Assembly: GCA_023663805.1 (NCBI GenBank)
Contig: JAMPGR010000001.1
Location: 328,040 to 392,039, forward strand
Direction of reading: 5' to 3'
Length of the DNA stretch: 64,000 bases
Source of the DNA: Clostridium sp.
GTDB taxonomy: Bacteria; Bacteroidota; Bacteroidia; Bacteroidales; Muribaculaceae
Part shown: positions 63,297-64,000 of the stretch, piece by piece
Layout: every line of letters starts with the position of its first letter
How positions within the stretch are numbered: the stretch's first letter is position 1
The notes under the pieces: model-generated
What the model was told of the DNA's origin: nothing
What the model saw: the letters and a program-made list of their open reading frames with translations, nothing else
Database searches by the model: none
Made by a program: the position numbers and the translations under genes

Positions 63297-64000
63297 ATGA
63301 GCAGTTCATCTATAACTCGAAAATCCTGGTACCCCTGGGTCGTCGTCGGCCTGTTGTGGGTCGTCGCGCTCCTGAACTATATGGACCGCCAGATGCTCTC
63401 GACGATGCAGCAGAACATAGCCGCCGACATCCATGCGCTCCAGAACGCCGAGGCATTCGGCGCTCTGATGGCCATATTCCTCTGGGTCTACGGTATCGCA
63501 AGTCCCTTTTCAGGAGCGGTTGCCGACCGCGTCAGCCGAAAGGTGCTGATCGTCGGTTCGCTCGGCGTATGGTCGGCTGTCACCTTCTTTATGGGTTATG
63601 CAACCGATTTCACGGAACTGATGTGGCTCCGCGGAATCATGGGTATCAGCGAGGCTCTCTATATCCCCTCCGCACTTTCGCTGATTGCTGACTATTTCAC
63701 GGGCAAAGGACGATCCCTGGCAATCGGCCTCCATATGACCGGTCTCTACTGCGGCCAGGCCCTCGGAGGCTTCGGCTCGCTTGTCGCGACGACATGGTCG
63801 TGGCAGGCAACGTTCCATTGGTTTGGTATCATCGGTGTCGCCTATGCCGTTGTACTGATTTTCCTCCTCCACGAGAAACCGGGCCACGGTTCGGCTTCGG
63901 CTCCCGCGGCCGCCGGGAAACAGACCGCTGTCAGAAAGGAGTCGATTTTCCGTTCGTTCGCCGTCGTTTTCTCGACTATGGCATTCTGGGTCATTCTCTT
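63297..64000 (+). CDS. MFS transporter, C-terminus cut by window edge
   Basis: The first 234 residues of a major facilitator are visible. LLNYMDRQMLSTM (about 23-35) matches the helix-1 motif of the anion/sugar-phosphate (ACS-like) subgroup. The loop 2-3 motif is GAVADRVSRKVLIVG (about 72-86, the G-x3-D-R-x2-R-K signature), and six helices are complete before a hydrophilic loop near 195-215. The substrate cannot be read from this part; nhaD lies 38 bp upstream. Confidence 0.88.
   Translation, partial: MSSSSITRKSWYPWVVVGLLWVVALLNYMDRQMLSTMQQNIAADIHALQNAEAFGALMAIFLWVYGIASPFSGAVADRVSRKVLIVGSLGVWSAVTFFMGYATDFTELMWLRGIMGISEALYIPSALSLIADYFTGKGRSLAIGLHMTGLYCGQALGGFGSLVATTWSWQATFHWFGIIGVAYAVVLIFLLHEKPGHGSASAPAAAGKQTAVRKESIFRSFAVVFSTMAFWVIL

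Overview
The window is a gene-dense, GC-rich (by eye in the upper 50s %) chromosomal segment of a member of the Bacteroidetes, most likely order Bacteroidales. The evidence is the promoter signature TTTG-N19/20-TAnnTTTG, few Shine-Dalgarno sequences, and lineage-typical families (DUF4254, DUF4271, NigD-like lipoprotein, DUF3467, a PorZ-like propeller with a type IX sorting-type tail, S66 LD-carboxypeptidase). It also has a Bacteroidetes-type dcw cluster without murF or ddl. Family-level placement (for example Muribaculaceae) is only a guess. No rRNA, tRNA, CRISPR array, transposase or prophage was recognised.

Layout. (1) 1-6890, minus: an overlapping envelope operon DUF4254 > GT9 > ruvB > Wzx-like flippase > DUF389 > GT4 (cut by the left edge), driven by a consensus promoter at 6935-6966. 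(2) 7255-12693, minus: thioredoxin-like lipoprotein > yifB > purU, closed by a terminator at 6974-7015. Upstream lie a possible small RNA (about 10821-11037) and a two-gene glycosyltransferase operon. (3) 13020-17822, plus: ybeY-mnmG, a parS-type centromere site (15382-15397), then apt-uvrC. (4) 18013-35265, plus: the division and cell-wall cluster rsmH-ftsL-ftsI-murE-mraY-murD-ftsW-murG-murC-ftsQ-ftsA-ftsZ. mraZ is missing, a DUF4091 secreted protein overlaps ftsZ, and a strong terminator ends the block. (5) 35373-36275, minus: a lone AT-richer glycosyltransferase with its own promoter. (6) 36495-40066, minus: LOG > DUF4271 > hemD > rnpA > yidD > tatD. (7) 40094-54025, minus: nadA > leuS > an rdgB/PorZ-like in-frame fusion > an unknown 173-aa protein > GT2 > an unknown 676-aa membrane protein > histidine phosphatase > rhaM > radical SAM > LD-carboxypeptidase. 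(8) 54026-54691: a 666-bp repeat-rich AT-rich divergent spacer, a candidate regulatory or replication-origin region. (9) 54692-64000: pyrH-frr, then minus-strand polyprenyl synthase and a Tat-signal TIGR04076 protein, then plus-strand lolD-type ATPase, NigD-like lipoprotein, DUF3467, cysS, birA, nhaD and a truncated MFS transporter.

How it fits together. Much of the window serves envelope construction: precursor synthesis (MurC/D/E/G, MraY), septal synthesis (FtsI/W/Q/L), the cytoskeleton (FtsA/Z), polysaccharide building (GT2/4/9, flippase), lipoprotein traffic (LolD-like), isoprenoid carriers, and peptidoglycan recycling (LD-carboxypeptidase). The rest is translation and nucleotide housekeeping (pyrH, frr, leuS, cysS, mnmG, ybeY, rnpA). 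The points most worth a second look are the rdgB/PorZ-like fusion, the repeat-rich nadA-pyrH spacer together with the parS site, promoters placed so close to ATG that transcripts should be leaderless, the possible small RNA at 10.8-11.0 kb, and the two unrecognised proteins around 43.5-47.1 kb.
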